Part shown: piece by piece, positions 42,710 through 51,082 of the stretch
Layout of the letters: each line of letters begins with the position of its first letter
How positions within the stretch are numbered: the stretch's first letter is position 1
DNA from: Eubacteriales bacterium OttesenSCG-928-K08
GTDB taxonomy: Bacteria > Bacillota > Clostridia > Christensenellales > CAG-138
Direction: 5' to 3'
DNA: 64,000 nt
Assembly: GCA_030266105.1 (NCBI GenBank)
Contig: JAJDHH010000006.1
Span: 1 to 64,000, forward strand
Notes under the pieces: model-generated
What the model was told of the DNA's origin: nothing
Seen by the model: only the letters and a program-made list of their open reading frames with translations
Database searches by the model: none
Translations under genes and position numbers: made by a program

Positions 42710-43024
42710 ATGTACGAGAGAAGCCGACATTTGATGGATTGCCATATTGCAGGATTTAACTATTATGATGGGCTTGATGTCATTGAAGAACTGAAACTTG
42801 GAACAACGATAACGCTGAAGTCTGAACCTGAAAACCTATATGACCAAGAAGCAGTGGCCATTTATTATGGGAAAGCCAAGCTTGGCTATATTCCACAGGC
42901 GAAGAACCGTACGCTGAGCAATCTAATTTACTTTGGACATGGGGATATTTTAGAGGCAAGAGTGAACTACAACAATCCGCAGGCGCATGCTGAGAGCCAA
43001 TTTCGCATCGTGATTAAACTATAA
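42710..43024 (+). CDS. HIRAN domain protein
   Basis: This is a stand-alone HIRAN domain of 104 residues (HIAGFNYYDGLDVIEELKLGTTITL, seen in part at about 10-35; then ENLYDQEAVAIYYGKAKLGYIPQAKN). HIRAN domains bind 3' ends of single-stranded DNA or act as DNA-damage sensors when fused to helicases. Stand-alone forms occur in accessory gene clusters. GGGAGG at 42697-42702, eight bases from ATG 42710, favours this start. It is the first of four co-directional genes to the end of the island. Confidence 0.85.
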   Translation: MYERSRHLMDCHIAGFNYYDGLDVIEELKLGTTITLKSEPENLYDQEAVAIYYGKAKLGYIPQAKNRTLSNLIYFGHGDILEARVNYNNPQAHAESQFRIVIKL

Positions 43025-43061
43025 GGATAACAACCGTTAGATCCAAGCGAGGAGAACGAAT

Positions 43062-43811
43062 ATGTCAAGACAGAGAACGGCAATGATCACCTGCCCTACC
43101 TGTGGCACAAGCTTCGAAACGAGATATTGGGAATCCCTAAACGCGGAGATGAATCCGGCAGAAAAAGAGCAATTGTTGTCCGGCAAACTCTTTTACACGA
43201 CATGCCCAAATTGTCATGCACAGCATCAGTTCGTGTACCCAATGCTATATCACGATATGACGCACAAATTGATGGTATGGCTTTTGTTTGAGGAGGAGCA
43301 GATCAGAGTTTTATTGCATGAAATGGATGGGGTGAGGACTTCATCTTTAATGATTTCACAGACAGGGTATCATTATAGGTTTGTAAGAAGTATAAATGAA
43401 TTGCGTGAAAAGGCGATGATTTTCGCATATGGATTGGATGACCGCGTGATTGAAGTGTTGAAACTATTTCAAAGAAGCATAATACATAAGAAGCTGCCGC
43501 ATGTAAAAGTAAACCGCACTATGTTTTTTCCAGGCTCACCACATCAACTTATTATTTTTGCTGGTGATGGTGCGACATACACAACAGAGCTAATAATGGA
43601 TCCATATGAAGAAATTGCTCAGACCAGAAAAAACAGAATGGATGAGCGCTCACGAGGCTGTGTCTGTATAGATGAAAAATGGGCGTTTGATTTATTGCAG
43701 AATTATGGTGTCTACAACAAGAACCTCCCCCTAATGTATGTTCATTATGGTAATGAATACATGGGGTTTTCAGACGGAACTGATAAAAGCATGTGCCTAT
43801 GTTCATGCTAA
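43062..43811 (+). CDS. CpXC domain protein
   Basis: The 249-residue protein starts with a CpXC zinc-binding domain: ITCPTCGTSFETRYWESLNAE (about 9-29, in part), then FYTTCPNCHAQHQFVYPMLYHD. The remainder is an uncharacterised region with another small cysteine pair (GCVCIDEKW). The family's function is unknown. GAGGAG lies 9 bases before the start. It sits between the HIRAN gene (37 bases) and an unknown gene (27 bases), so a shared transcript is likely. Confidence 0.82.
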   Translation: MSRQRTAMITCPTCGTSFETRYWESLNAEMNPAEKEQLLSGKLFYTTCPNCHAQHQFVYPMLYHDMTHKLMVWLLFEEEQIRVLLHEMDGVRTSSLMISQTGYHYRFVRSINELREKAMIFAYGLDDRVIEVLKLFQRSIIHKKLPHVKVNRTMFFPGSPHQLIIFAGDGATYTTELIMDPYEEIAQTRKNRMDERSRGCVCIDEKWAFDLLQNYGVYNKNLPLMYVHYGNEYMGFSDGTDKSMCLCSC

Positions 43812-43838
43812 AAACAATCCATCGAAAACAGAGTAAAG

Positions 43839-44525
43839 ATGTTTATGCAGAATTATCAATATGATTCTTGCTTGAATCCACGCGACGAACTGCTACTCGC
43901 ATTTCTCGGGCGACCAACCTACTTCAGCGATGAAATAAAAAGCAGCCAACTCCCCTTTGGCGAAGCATGGCTTTCTCTCTTACAGTTTAGAGATGGGCTG
44001 TGTCATGTATGTAATAGTCAAAATCCAGATTACAGATACTCTGCTAGTATCTATGAGAGCGACTTTAAAAAACAATGGGGACACTACATGAGAAGCCGCT
44101 ATTTTCATTACGGAATCGACGAAAGGGAGTATTGGGGGGTATACTTTGTTGAAGAAGCATTGTCGATTCAACACAAAAAAATGCTTTGCCCAACAAAAGA
44201 TGAGATGGAAAGCGAGCTGGGTGGATACCGTAATGAGCTGGATAGACTGTTTGCTTTACCAAAAGTTGAGTTCGAAGCAATTGTCTATTATCGAACTAAG
44301 ACAAAAGTGTTGCGAGATAAGAAGATACTCACAAGTTATGATCTTGCCTGCTCATTAAATATGGATGAAGAGTTTATGCAAAGCGTTTATAGCATTGTCC
44401 ACAAGCGGTTTTTAGCTGTACGTAAATCAATTCGTGACGAACTAAAAAAGATGATACCAAAAGAAGAAAAAACCTTCTACTTCAAAATCGAACAAGAACA
44501 AAGCTACATAGTATGTGAATCTTAA
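43839..44525 (+). CDS. Island protein of unknown function (228 residues)
   Basis: I do not recognise this protein. It is cytoplasmic in appearance, with a single CxxC pair (LCHVCNSQ, about 54-61) and an aromatic-rich central part (SRYFHYGIDEREYWGVYFVEEA). A helical, lysine-rich C-terminal half follows, where EFMQSVYSIVHKRFLAVRKSIRDEL could be a coiled segment. A second ATG two codons in is an alternative start. The local base composition is A+T-rich. It is placed between the CpXC gene and another unknown, 12 bases before the latter. Confidence 0.7.
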   Translation: MFMQNYQYDSCLNPRDELLLAFLGRPTYFSDEIKSSQLPFGEAWLSLLQFRDGLCHVCNSQNPDYRYSASIYESDFKKQWGHYMRSRYFHYGIDEREYWGVYFVEEALSIQHKKMLCPTKDEMESELGGYRNELDRLFALPKVEFEAIVYYRTKTKVLRDKKILTSYDLACSLNMDEEFMQSVYSIVHKRFLAVRKSIRDELKKMIPKEEKTFYFKIEQEQSYIVCES

Positions 44526-44537
44526 GGAGAAAGTTAT

Positions 44538-45401
44538 ATGCAACAAATTGTTTCTGACCATTATGAAATTTATCATGATAGGCGAAGCGTGATTGTTTAC
44601 TCAACAGATCGACTCACATTTGAATCTAAAGGATGGCAGATCCAATTAAAAAGTGACGTAAGAAATGCAGTTGAGCAATTGAGTACATATAAAGACGAAG
44701 GCATTATTGCAGTATATGGGGTCGATAATGACAATTATTTTATCGATACGGAAAATGCTCTTTTTTACAATATGGGAACCGCAGCATTTCGAGAAATAGC
44801 TCATTACAAAATAGCGTATGACACGCTATCCCCCGAAGAAAGCAGTCTTCTATTCGCACAAGCGGGGCTGAAAAAATATCATCATTATTACTCCTATCAG
44901 GTTAGTGGGTTTTCTCTCTGCAAAACATCTCCAGTGCTATCGTGGGAAAAAATGGAGCTTTTTTCTTTGCGAGGAGAACATAAACCTTTCGACTATTGGA
45001 AATTATTGAGAGAACATATTGACGAAGTTGTAGTGCATCAAGACAAAGCTATGAAAGGTCAGTTTGGTATTGAATTGCATATATATGAACCGAATGTAAA
45101 GACCATTAATCTTGCTAATCCGATGAAGGCTCTTTTAGATGGCATCATTTGTGCTTTCCACAAAATGCCGATGGAAGTTGACGAAGAACTTATTGCCATT
45201 GTCAGCCATCGTCTTAATATATCCGATCAAACGCTTTTGTATAATAGCAAAGCAGTGCTTGGTGAAGAGGTATTTGTAAAACCTTACCGCAATAATGTGA
45301 TATGGAACCCACAGGACGACCGGTGTTCGACAGTAAGTATAAGTATCGAATACGGATCATCAAAAAGATGCATTAGCGGAAAAATATACGAAGTGTTATG
45401 A
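44538..45401 (+). CDS. Island protein of unknown function (287 residues)
   Basis: This protein is unrecognised. The first 90 residues alternate beta strands (YEIYHDRRSVIVYSTDRLTF, IIAVYGVDNDNYFIDTE). A tyrosine/histidine-rich part follows (LKKYHHYYSYQVSGF), and the C-terminal half contains a NLANPMKALLDGIICAFHKM stretch that resembles a conserved helix of restriction-associated or phage-type proteins, without a match I can name. AAGGAGA seven bases before ATG gives a strong start. It is the last gene of the HIRAN-CpXC set. Confidence 0.72.
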   Translation: MQQIVSDHYEIYHDRRSVIVYSTDRLTFESKGWQIQLKSDVRNAVEQLSTYKDEGIIAVYGVDNDNYFIDTENALFYNMGTAAFREIAHYKIAYDTLSPEESSLLFAQAGLKKYHHYYSYQVSGFSLCKTSPVLSWEKMELFSLRGEHKPFDYWKLLREHIDEVVVHQDKAMKGQFGIELHIYEPNVKTINLANPMKALLDGIICAFHKMPMEVDEELIAIVSHRLNISDQTLLYNSKAVLGEEVFVKPYRNNVIWNPQDDRCSTVSISIEYGSSKRCISGKIYEVL

Positions 45402-45445
45402 TCATAGACATTAAATTATAATATTGAGCGATAAAAATTACTATA

Positions 45446-45480
45446 TTTTTACTGCATCAGAAATAATTTAAGGCAGTAAA
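45446..45480. repeat. Putative integrase arm-type sites, right end
   Basis: TTTTTACTGCATC (45446-45458) is identical to the left-end word at 40354-40366. An inverted partial copy, GCAGTAAA, lies at 45473-45480. Both are about 110-140 bases inside the right att core, mirroring the left end. Confidence 0.5.
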
Positions 45481-45587
45481 CAGTATAATTATCAGCATAT
45501 AATGAACATAATGGAAATGAGAAAAACCTAGATTTTGTACGGGCTTGCGCCGTTTTCTTCGTGTTTGAAAATCACTCGCCGCGCGTT

Positions 45588-45632
45588 CTCACATCGAAGA
45601 GGTCGTTGATTCGAGCCCAATCATCCCCACCA
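45588..45632 (+). repeat. attR-like direct repeat (tRNA-Val 3' end copy)
   Basis: This is a 45-base copy of the tRNA-Val 3' half with one G-to-A change in the T-arm. It has no 5' half, so it is not a functional tRNA. It marks the far boundary of the island. Confidence 0.9.
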
Positions 45633-45675
45633 AAAACAAAACGAGTACTTAACGGTACTCGTTTTGTTTTTAGTG
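45633..45675 (+). terminator. Terminator, probably the original one of tRNA-Val
   Basis: AAAACAAAACGAGTAC (45633-45648) pairs perfectly with GTACTCGTTTTGTTTT (45655-45670), and further T follows. It directly abuts the attR copy, as the pre-insertion tRNA terminator would. Confidence 0.88.
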
Positions 45676-45701
45676 CTGTTATTCAATAAGACTTGAAAAG
45701 T

Positions 45702-45732
45702 GGAGAAGCAAACGATTTTCGTTTGCTTCTCC
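45702..45732 (-). terminator. Terminator of the FIST-GGDEF gene
   Basis: GGAGAAGCAAACG (45702-45714) pairs with CGTTTGCTTCTCC (45720-45732). On the minus strand it is followed by ACTTTTC, 32 bases after the stop. Confidence 0.75.
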
Positions 45733-45764
45733 TTTATGATTAGTACATGTATTAATCATAAATT

Positions 45765-48224
45765 TTACGTTTGGGGCTGTATATCCTTCATTGTGTTTTC
45801 ATCATATACAGTAAATTGGTCGCGACCGTTTCTTTTCGATTCATATAATGCAATATCCGCTTTGTGTAATAATTCGTTATATGTGATTCCGTCCCTAGGG
45901 GCAAACGAAATTCCTATGCTGAGCGATGAATTAAAAGTGACTCCATCGCTTGCGATAAGTGGAGTTGCCCTCCAAAACTGCACAAGCCGGGATACTCTTT
46001 TGATAATCGGGGAAATATCGGAGGGAAAAGCGCAATAAACAGCAAATTCATCGCCTCCAAGTCGGGCAATTATATCTGTCGCTCTAAAAAAATCCAGCAA
46101 CGCCTCTGCCAGGCGCTTTAATGTTGCATCGCCAACCAAGTGGCCATATTTATCGTTTACTTCCTTAAAAAAGTCGGTATCGATCATTATAAAAGCCGCG
46201 ACCTTATCACCTGTAAGTCCTTTTCTTAAACTTTCTGTCGTTTTTAACTCAAACTCTCTGCGGTTAAACAACCCTGTGAGCACATCTGTTTGAGCGAGCT
46301 TATTAGCAACATCCAGCTCCTCTCGCATGAGCGCATATCCAAGCAGCGCACTCACAGCCTGCACAGTCTCCACATCGTTATTTGATAGGCGTGATAAAAA
46401 CGGCGTTGTCTCCATATTTCTGCCAGTTATTAAAATAGCGGCAATTCTGTTTTCAACGATTACCGGAACCGAAATAAAATAAGCAATGCTCAGGGTCTCT
46501 CGCAGATTGGCAAAAAGAGCTTCATCATCCTCCGCCGTTACTAAAACTGGCTTTTCAGCATCAAGCAGTTCCTCATCCAAAAAAATCTGTTTATTAGTAA
46601 AACGTTCTTTTTCCTCAGCCGTATACCCTTGTGAAACGGCAACCGTAAATGCGCCAAATGTATCGGGAAATAGCAAAACTGTCCTTTGCATATTCAGCGC
46701 GGCATTTATGTGCTGGGCCACGGCAGTGAAAATCTCTCCGTCAGCACCTATACTTTCCTGGCGCAAATCCACAGAAAACTCCGCCAACAAGCTAAAGCCC
46801 AGTCTTTTTTGCTCAAGCTCATGCCTTATGGCGATGGATTTAGCATCAAGCCACAGCATTTTTGCTGCATTTCTTTCCGCCAGCTTTTTAATGCCTTCAG
46901 TTGTAAATGCCGCATCTTCTCCGACCTTTTCTTTGCTATCGGCTGAATATAATTCACATGCTTTTTTCAAATCCCTAGGTTCGCCTTTGGAAAAAACACA
47001 AAATACACCAGTCCAGTCAAGGCCTCTTGGTCGATAGCCGCCGGAAGCAATTTCCACACCGGTATACAAACCCAGAAGGGGTATGTCGTTTTTAACCGCC
47101 TTTAGTATAACGTAGGCGTCCTCCATTTCCACGCCCCCGTATCCGGCACAGCGCCCGGCACAATTTATGTATATTATAAAAAACGGATCGCGCTTCTCCG
47201 CCTCCAATTTTTCGAAAAGCCTATCAATTTTAGGTTGTATATAGTCCAGTCCCAACGAGCGGGACATAATCTGAAATTGGGTTCCTGCATGCATATCAGG
47301 CTCAAACATTATTATTCCGTTTCGTTCAAGATCAACCCCAAGGCACAACCTGCTTGCATAATTATCCTCATCGAAACTCTCCCATTGCCCGCTGCGATTA
47401 ATTCCAAAAAGCAAAAAAAACGGATAATCTTCAGGTTTTAATTCGGGGCCAAGCATGCCATCAATGAATGCTAGCGCCGGTTTGCCGTTAATCTCAAGAA
47501 TTACGGGTCCATCGGCTTTTGTTACTGTATAATATGGAGAGGCCGGCTGGCAACCGTGCATAATTGCGTGGTCAATATAAATATTATCCGAAAAAGACAG
47601 CGCGATAGCGCTGTGCTCACCAATTTTGTTACCCAGATACTGTCGTGTCGGCGTGCACATATGATCTCCCTGCAATCCCGCTCCGGTCAGGTCCGGTAAA
47701 AATCCCAGCCCTTTTTCAATACCTTCCAAAATCCATGTCGCCATTATAAGGCGCAGATTTCCCTGCGTTCTGTCAACAGCATCATAAAAAAGCATTACTG
47801 GAGAATCAGGCCTAATGCCATTTGCATTAAGCTGCTGGCCCAGCCTCATCCCCGTGTTGACTTCGCTTTCGAGCAAACCATCAACTATAGTCGCTTTGCA
47901 ATCGTCATCCTCCAACCAAATGCAAGCAACACCGACCTGGTCGCCCGCATAACCAAACACATCGTTTGTGATGATGCCCGCTGCTCCGCCACCATATATG
48001 TTATTTGAATTTCCAACCGTCTGCGCCACAGCATTACGAAGAATCTCCTGATCATGTCGCGCGGTGCAAAAAAGCAGAACCAAATCGCATGGCAGCTTGC
48101 TTTTGGCTTGGCTAACAGCTTGCATGGCAGCCTGCCGCCCTGCTATTGCACTATCCGGGTTGTTGCCAAATCCTACGCCAACCTTCATTTTTCCACACGA
48201 TACAGTTCCAAATTTGAACTGCAT
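45765..48224 (-). CDS. FIST-domain sensor diguanylate cyclase
   Basis: The product is about 819 residues. FIST_N (about 10-215, with GGGAAGIITNDVFGYAGDQVG) and FIST_C (about 220-385) form a predicted small-ligand sensor. A GAF-like region (about 440-615) and a GGDEF domain (about 650-815) follow, with intact RLGGDEFAVY and an inhibitory RxxD site (RATD) five residues before it. It should make c-di-GMP from GTP in response to a ligand, possibly an amino acid. There is no membrane segment. The frame opens at TTG 48239, but AAAGGAGAT supports ATG 48224, though at short spacing. Confidence 0.9.
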   Translation of the reverse strand: MQFKFGTVSCGKMKVGVGFGNNPDSAIAGRQAAMQAVSQAKSKLPCDLVLLFCTARHDQEILRNAVAQTVGNSNNIYGGGAAGIITNDVFGYAGDQVGVACIWLEDDDCKATIVDGLLESEVNTGMRLGQQLNANGIRPDSPVMLFYDAVDRTQGNLRLIMATWILEGIEKGLGFLPDLTGAGLQGDHMCTPTRQYLGNKIGEHSAIALSFSDNIYIDHAIMHGCQPASPYYTVTKADGPVILEINGKPALAFIDGMLGPELKPEDYPFFLLFGINRSGQWESFDEDNYASRLCLGVDLERNGIIMFEPDMHAGTQFQIMSRSLGLDYIQPKIDRLFEKLEAEKRDPFFIIYINCAGRCAGYGGVEMEDAYVILKAVKNDIPLLGLYTGVEIASGGYRPRGLDWTGVFCVFSKGEPRDLKKACELYSADSKEKVGEDAAFTTEGIKKLAERNAAKMLWLDAKSIAIRHELEQKRLGFSLLAEFSVDLRQESIGADGEIFTAVAQHINAALNMQRTVLLFPDTFGAFTVAVSQGYTAEEKERFTNKQIFLDEELLDAEKPVLVTAEDDEALFANLRETLSIAYFISVPVIVENRIAAILITGRNMETTPFLSRLSNNDVETVQAVSALLGYALMREELDVANKLAQTDVLTGLFNRREFELKTTESLRKGLTGDKVAAFIMIDTDFFKEVNDKYGHLVGDATLKRLAEALLDFFRATDIIARLGGDEFAVYCAFPSDISPIIKRVSRLVQFWRATPLIASDGVTFNSSLSIGISFAPRDGITYNELLHKADIALYESKRNGRDQFTVYDENTMKDIQPQT

Positions 48225-48291
48225 ATCTCCTTTCTGCAATCATGAGCTGTTAGCCCTATTGATATGCGTTATAAGAGCATATGCTTGGGCA

Positions 48292-49944
48292 CTAACTGCT
48301 AAATTTGTGGAGATGCTTTGCAAACTCCTGTGAAGTAAGCGGCTTTGAATAAAAGTATCCCTGAAAATAGTCGATATTATACGATCGAAGCAGGCAACGC
48401 TGCATATCCGTTTCAACACCCTCAGCAATCAAAATCTTATCAATCGTGTGAACAAAGTCGGATACCAGCCGTATAATATCCCTAAAATAGCTGTCATGAT
48501 CTATTGCCTGGGTAAACAGACGCTCAAGCTTAAGAACCTTGACTGGGATGCGCCCTAAATTCTCAAGCGATGAGTAGCCTGTCCCAAAATCGTCCAGAGC
48601 CAGGGTAATTCCCCCTTCATGCAAAAGCTGCAGGCTGGTCAGGTTATCCTCTGAAAAGTTCATCTTGGAGCTTTCAGTTATCTCAAGCGTGAGTTTATTT
48701 TTAGGATAACCATGACGTTCCAGCGAGGCCAGCAGATCCTCCGTAAAATCCTTGCTTACTGATAGCGTCGGCGAAAAATTCAAATCTAAAAAAAACTGAC
48801 GCTCGTGTAGCTTCCACTCAACACATTGCGCCAAAGCAGTCTCCCTCACCCACCTATCCAGATGGCCGATAAAACCTAATTTTTCCGCCTCGGGTATAAA
48901 AAAGCTTGGCGGCATATGCTCTCCCTGCGACGATTGCCACCTGCATAAAGCCTCAACGCCAACCCACTGTTCGGTTCTGGAGTCCACTATAGGCTGGTAG
49001 TGGACATCAAAACCCCGCATACCGTCCTTTATGCAATTAACAAGATCATGCCTCATCAGCAGAACTTTTCGTATATGCATATCCATTTCTTCGTTATACA
49101 TCGAATAACCGGCAGTATCCTGCCCGGGGGAATGCGTTGTGCGATACAGCATGTTTCTAATGTCATTGCAAACATATTTGCCATGGACAATGCTCATTTC
49201 TATTGTGCAGTATACGTTAACCGTGGTTTCGTTAAAGTTGAGCTCCCATGGCTGTGAGAACCTGTTTATAATTTCAGTCGCTCTGCTTTTAGCATCTTCC
49301 AATGAAATATCTCTTATTAAAAGGCAGAACTCATTGTCGTTTGTTCTATAGAGCCTGCTTGTTTTACGAAGAGTGCTCAGCAGCCAATCCCGCACTTGCA
49401 TAAGAAGTTCGTCCCCAGCATCCCAACCATAAAGATCGTTGATGCTTGAAAAACGCTCAATATCAAAATTGATGAGCGCAGCACGGTCAGCATTTGAAAT
49501 GGTCGCAATATCAGCCTCCAGCTTTTGCCCGTTTGGAAGATGCAAAAGCCTGTCATAGTATGCCATTCGCTTGTATTCGAATTCTGATCGGCACACATCG
49601 GTGATGTTTGTTATGTTCAAAAGAATTGCCTGCTCGTTATTTATCCAGCTTATTCGTTTGGCTGAAACCTGTTCCCAGATTAACCTGTTTTCCCAAAAGA
49701 AAACCTGCATGTGGGTTTCTCCATCAGCACACTCTTTAACAAGGCTATTATATAATAATGCAAATTCAGGCTCGAAAATGTCCTTATAGCAGCTCCCCAT
49801 AAAGCTTTTGGGATCCATATCAAGCGTATCAAGCACATATTTATTGCTAAACAATATTTCACCATCGCTACACGAAATAACCATAACAGCGATGTTAAGC
49901 TCTTCATAAAGGTTGATAAGTCGGTTGGATAAATCGCTGGACAT
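48292..49944 (-). CDS. PAS-GGDEF-EAL c-di-GMP phosphodiesterase
   Basis: The protein is 550 residues. A PAS domain (about 10-115) is followed by a degenerate GGDEF domain (about 125-285; TNDNEF replaces GGDEF) and an EAL domain (about 300-545). The EAL domain has the catalytic signatures intact: VEALCRW, the ITES stretch, LALDDFGTGYSS and IAEGVET. It should hydrolyse c-di-GMP, with the dead cyclase domain perhaps sensing GTP. GGAG is one base from ATG 49950 but seven from ATG 49944, so I choose the latter. The cyclase gene lies 67 bases downstream on the same strand. Confidence 0.92.
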   Translation of the reverse strand: MSSDLSNRLINLYEELNIAVMVISCSDGEILFSNKYVLDTLDMDPKSFMGSCYKDIFEPEFALLYNSLVKECADGETHMQVFFWENRLIWEQVSAKRISWINNEQAILLNITNITDVCRSEFEYKRMAYYDRLLHLPNGQKLEADIATISNADRAALINFDIERFSSINDLYGWDAGDELLMQVRDWLLSTLRKTSRLYRTNDNEFCLLIRDISLEDAKSRATEIINRFSQPWELNFNETTVNVYCTIEMSIVHGKYVCNDIRNMLYRTTHSPGQDTAGYSMYNEEMDMHIRKVLLMRHDLVNCIKDGMRGFDVHYQPIVDSRTEQWVGVEALCRWQSSQGEHMPPSFFIPEAEKLGFIGHLDRWVRETALAQCVEWKLHERQFFLDLNFSPTLSVSKDFTEDLLASLERHGYPKNKLTLEITESSKMNFSEDNLTSLQLLHEGGITLALDDFGTGYSSLENLGRIPVKVLKLERLFTQAIDHDSYFRDIIRLVSDFVHTIDKILIAEGVETDMQRCLLRSYNIDYFQGYFYSKPLTSQEFAKHLHKFSS

Positions 49945-50103
49945 TGTCATTCTCCTTTTTTATGACTCATGTATAATCGTCCGTTTATATAAAAAATATA
50001 TCATATATAGTATATGTTTTCAATATAACTGCTCCAAAAACACAGAGAAATGTAAGATACTAAACTGTCTGATTTATGCTTATGCTAAGACCTTTTCCAT
50101 AAC

Positions 50104-50131
50104 AAAAAGGTTCGCCTTTTTAGGCAAACCC
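50104..50131 (-). terminator. Terminator of the MerR-type regulator gene
   Basis: On the minus strand GGTTTGCC and GGCGAACC form a stem (one G-T pair) with a TAAAAA loop, followed by TTTTTG. It isolates the regulator from the phosphodiesterase gene. Confidence 0.75.
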
Positions 50132-50178
50132 TTCTGCTGGAACATAAAAAGTATTGGTGGTAATTCTAATCTAACAAG

Positions 50179-50943
50179 CTATTTTTGCGTTGCTGCAAAT
50201 ATTAGCAGCGCATCGCGCAAAAATTTTGCCGTGCCGGGCCTTTGCTTATCATAATAATCAGCAAAGCGCGGATCATCCACGTACATTTGCCCAAGGCCAG
50301 CGTGCGCTTCTGGGCTATATTTATCCCAATGCCTGCAAAGCCACTCTTTATGAAGTGCGCAAGCCTTTTGCGCGAGTTCGCTATCAGGTTTTCCCGTATC
50401 CATTGCAGCATGCAAAGTTTCGATTATTTTTTCTGCAAGCGCCTCGGTCTCCAAATAGTCGCACTCTGACATTTCAAGATACTTCTTGTTTGATGCATCT
50501 ACCGTTTTGTCACCATACTTTGAGCGTATTTCTTTTCCGTACAGCTCTTCGTTTTTTTCAATTTGCTTCTGTTTGAAGCCTTCAAATTTTTCTTTATCCG
50601 TCATTTCCAATTCTCCTTTTACGTTTTTGATCGTTTTTTCTACGGTGAGTATGAGGCGTTCCAGCCTGTCGCGTTGCGCACATAAGCTTTTACGATGGTT
50701 TTGCAGTGCAGCTTCCCTATCATAGTTTTTACTGGATATTAAGCTGCGAATTTCTTCAATGCTCATATCCAGTTCCCGAAAGAACAGGATCTCCTGCAAA
50801 CGATCCACTTCTTTTGCTCCGTATAGGCGGTAGCCTGCCTCACTTGTGCCCGCTGGCAGCAACAGGCCAATCTCATCATAATAACGTAATGTGCGGGTAC
50901 TTATGCCTGCCATATCCGCTATCTGCTTGATAGAATACTCCAT
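50179..50943 (-). CDS. MerR family regulator with TipAS drug-binding domain
   Basis: The 254-residue protein has an N-terminal MerR winged helix (YSIKQIADMAGISTRTLRYYDEIGLL), a coiled-coil dimer helix (about 80-115) and a C-terminal TipAS domain (about 130-250: KYLEMSECDYLETEALAEKI, HKEWLCRHW, YVDDPRFADYYDKQRPGTA). TipAS domains bind thiopeptide and related antibiotics and activate the regulator's own promoter. That promoter here has the long spacer typical of MerR targets. No transporter or resistance gene adjoins it. Confidence 0.92.
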   Translation of the reverse strand: MEYSIKQIADMAGISTRTLRYYDEIGLLLPAGTSEAGYRLYGAKEVDRLQEILFFRELDMSIEEIRSLISSKNYDREAALQNHRKSLCAQRDRLERLILTVEKTIKNVKGELEMTDKEKFEGFKQKQIEKNEELYGKEIRSKYGDKTVDASNKKYLEMSECDYLETEALAEKIIETLHAAMDTGKPDSELAQKACALHKEWLCRHWDKYSPEAHAGLGQMYVDDPRFADYYDKQRPGTAKFLRDALLIFAATQK

Positions 50944-50970
50944 GCGATCCCTCCCCTCTCACTTGAACAT

Positions 50971-51001
50971 AGCATAAACCTTTACGTAACGTTAATGTCA
51001 A
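50971..51001 (-). promoter_or_regulatory. MerR-type promoter with 19-base spacer
   Basis: TTGACA (50996-51001) and TATGCT (50971-50976) are separated by 19 bases. The spacer holds a TTAACGTTACGTAAAGG element like known MerR-family operators. The long spacer needs distortion by the bound regulator, so autoactivation is expected. Confidence 0.82.
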
Positions 51002-51032
51002 GCATTATTTTTGCAATTAAAAAAATAGAAAA

Positions 51033-51062
51033 ACACCGCTGCCATAAAGTTGACAGCGGTGT
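51033..51062 (-). terminator. Terminator of the Liv importer operon
   Basis: ACACCGCTG (51033-51041) pairs with CAGCGGTGT (51054-51062). On the minus strand a T-rich run (TTTTCTATTTTTTT) follows. Confidence 0.88.
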
Positions 51063-51082
51063 CGTAAAACAGTACACTTTTG

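Larger units (their letters stand above)
40206..45632. mobile_element. Genomic island integrated in tRNA-Val
   Basis: Direct 45-bp repeats (40206-40250 and 45588-45632, one mismatch) bound a 5.4-kb segment. It carries an integrase remnant beside the tRNA, regulators, a broken WYL gene and several proteins without housekeeping function. The genes at 43.8-45.4 kb look more A+T-rich than the flanking chromosome (by eye, not computed). The integrase is truncated, so the island is probably immobile on its own. Only this integration model explains both the duplicated tRNA end and the gene content. Confidence 0.88.
45402..45764. other. Right end of the island and spacer to the GGDEF gene
   Basis: No gene is seen in these 363 bases. 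The stretch holds the right-hand arm-type words (45446-45480), the attR-like repeat (45588-45632), a strong terminator (45633-45672) and a terminator for the minus-strand GGDEF gene (45702-45732). Confidence 0.75.

Noticed and set aside
45588-45632. Second tRNA-Val gene
   Set aside because: Only the 3' half is present and the 5' acceptor and D-arm are absent. It is the island's attachment repeat.
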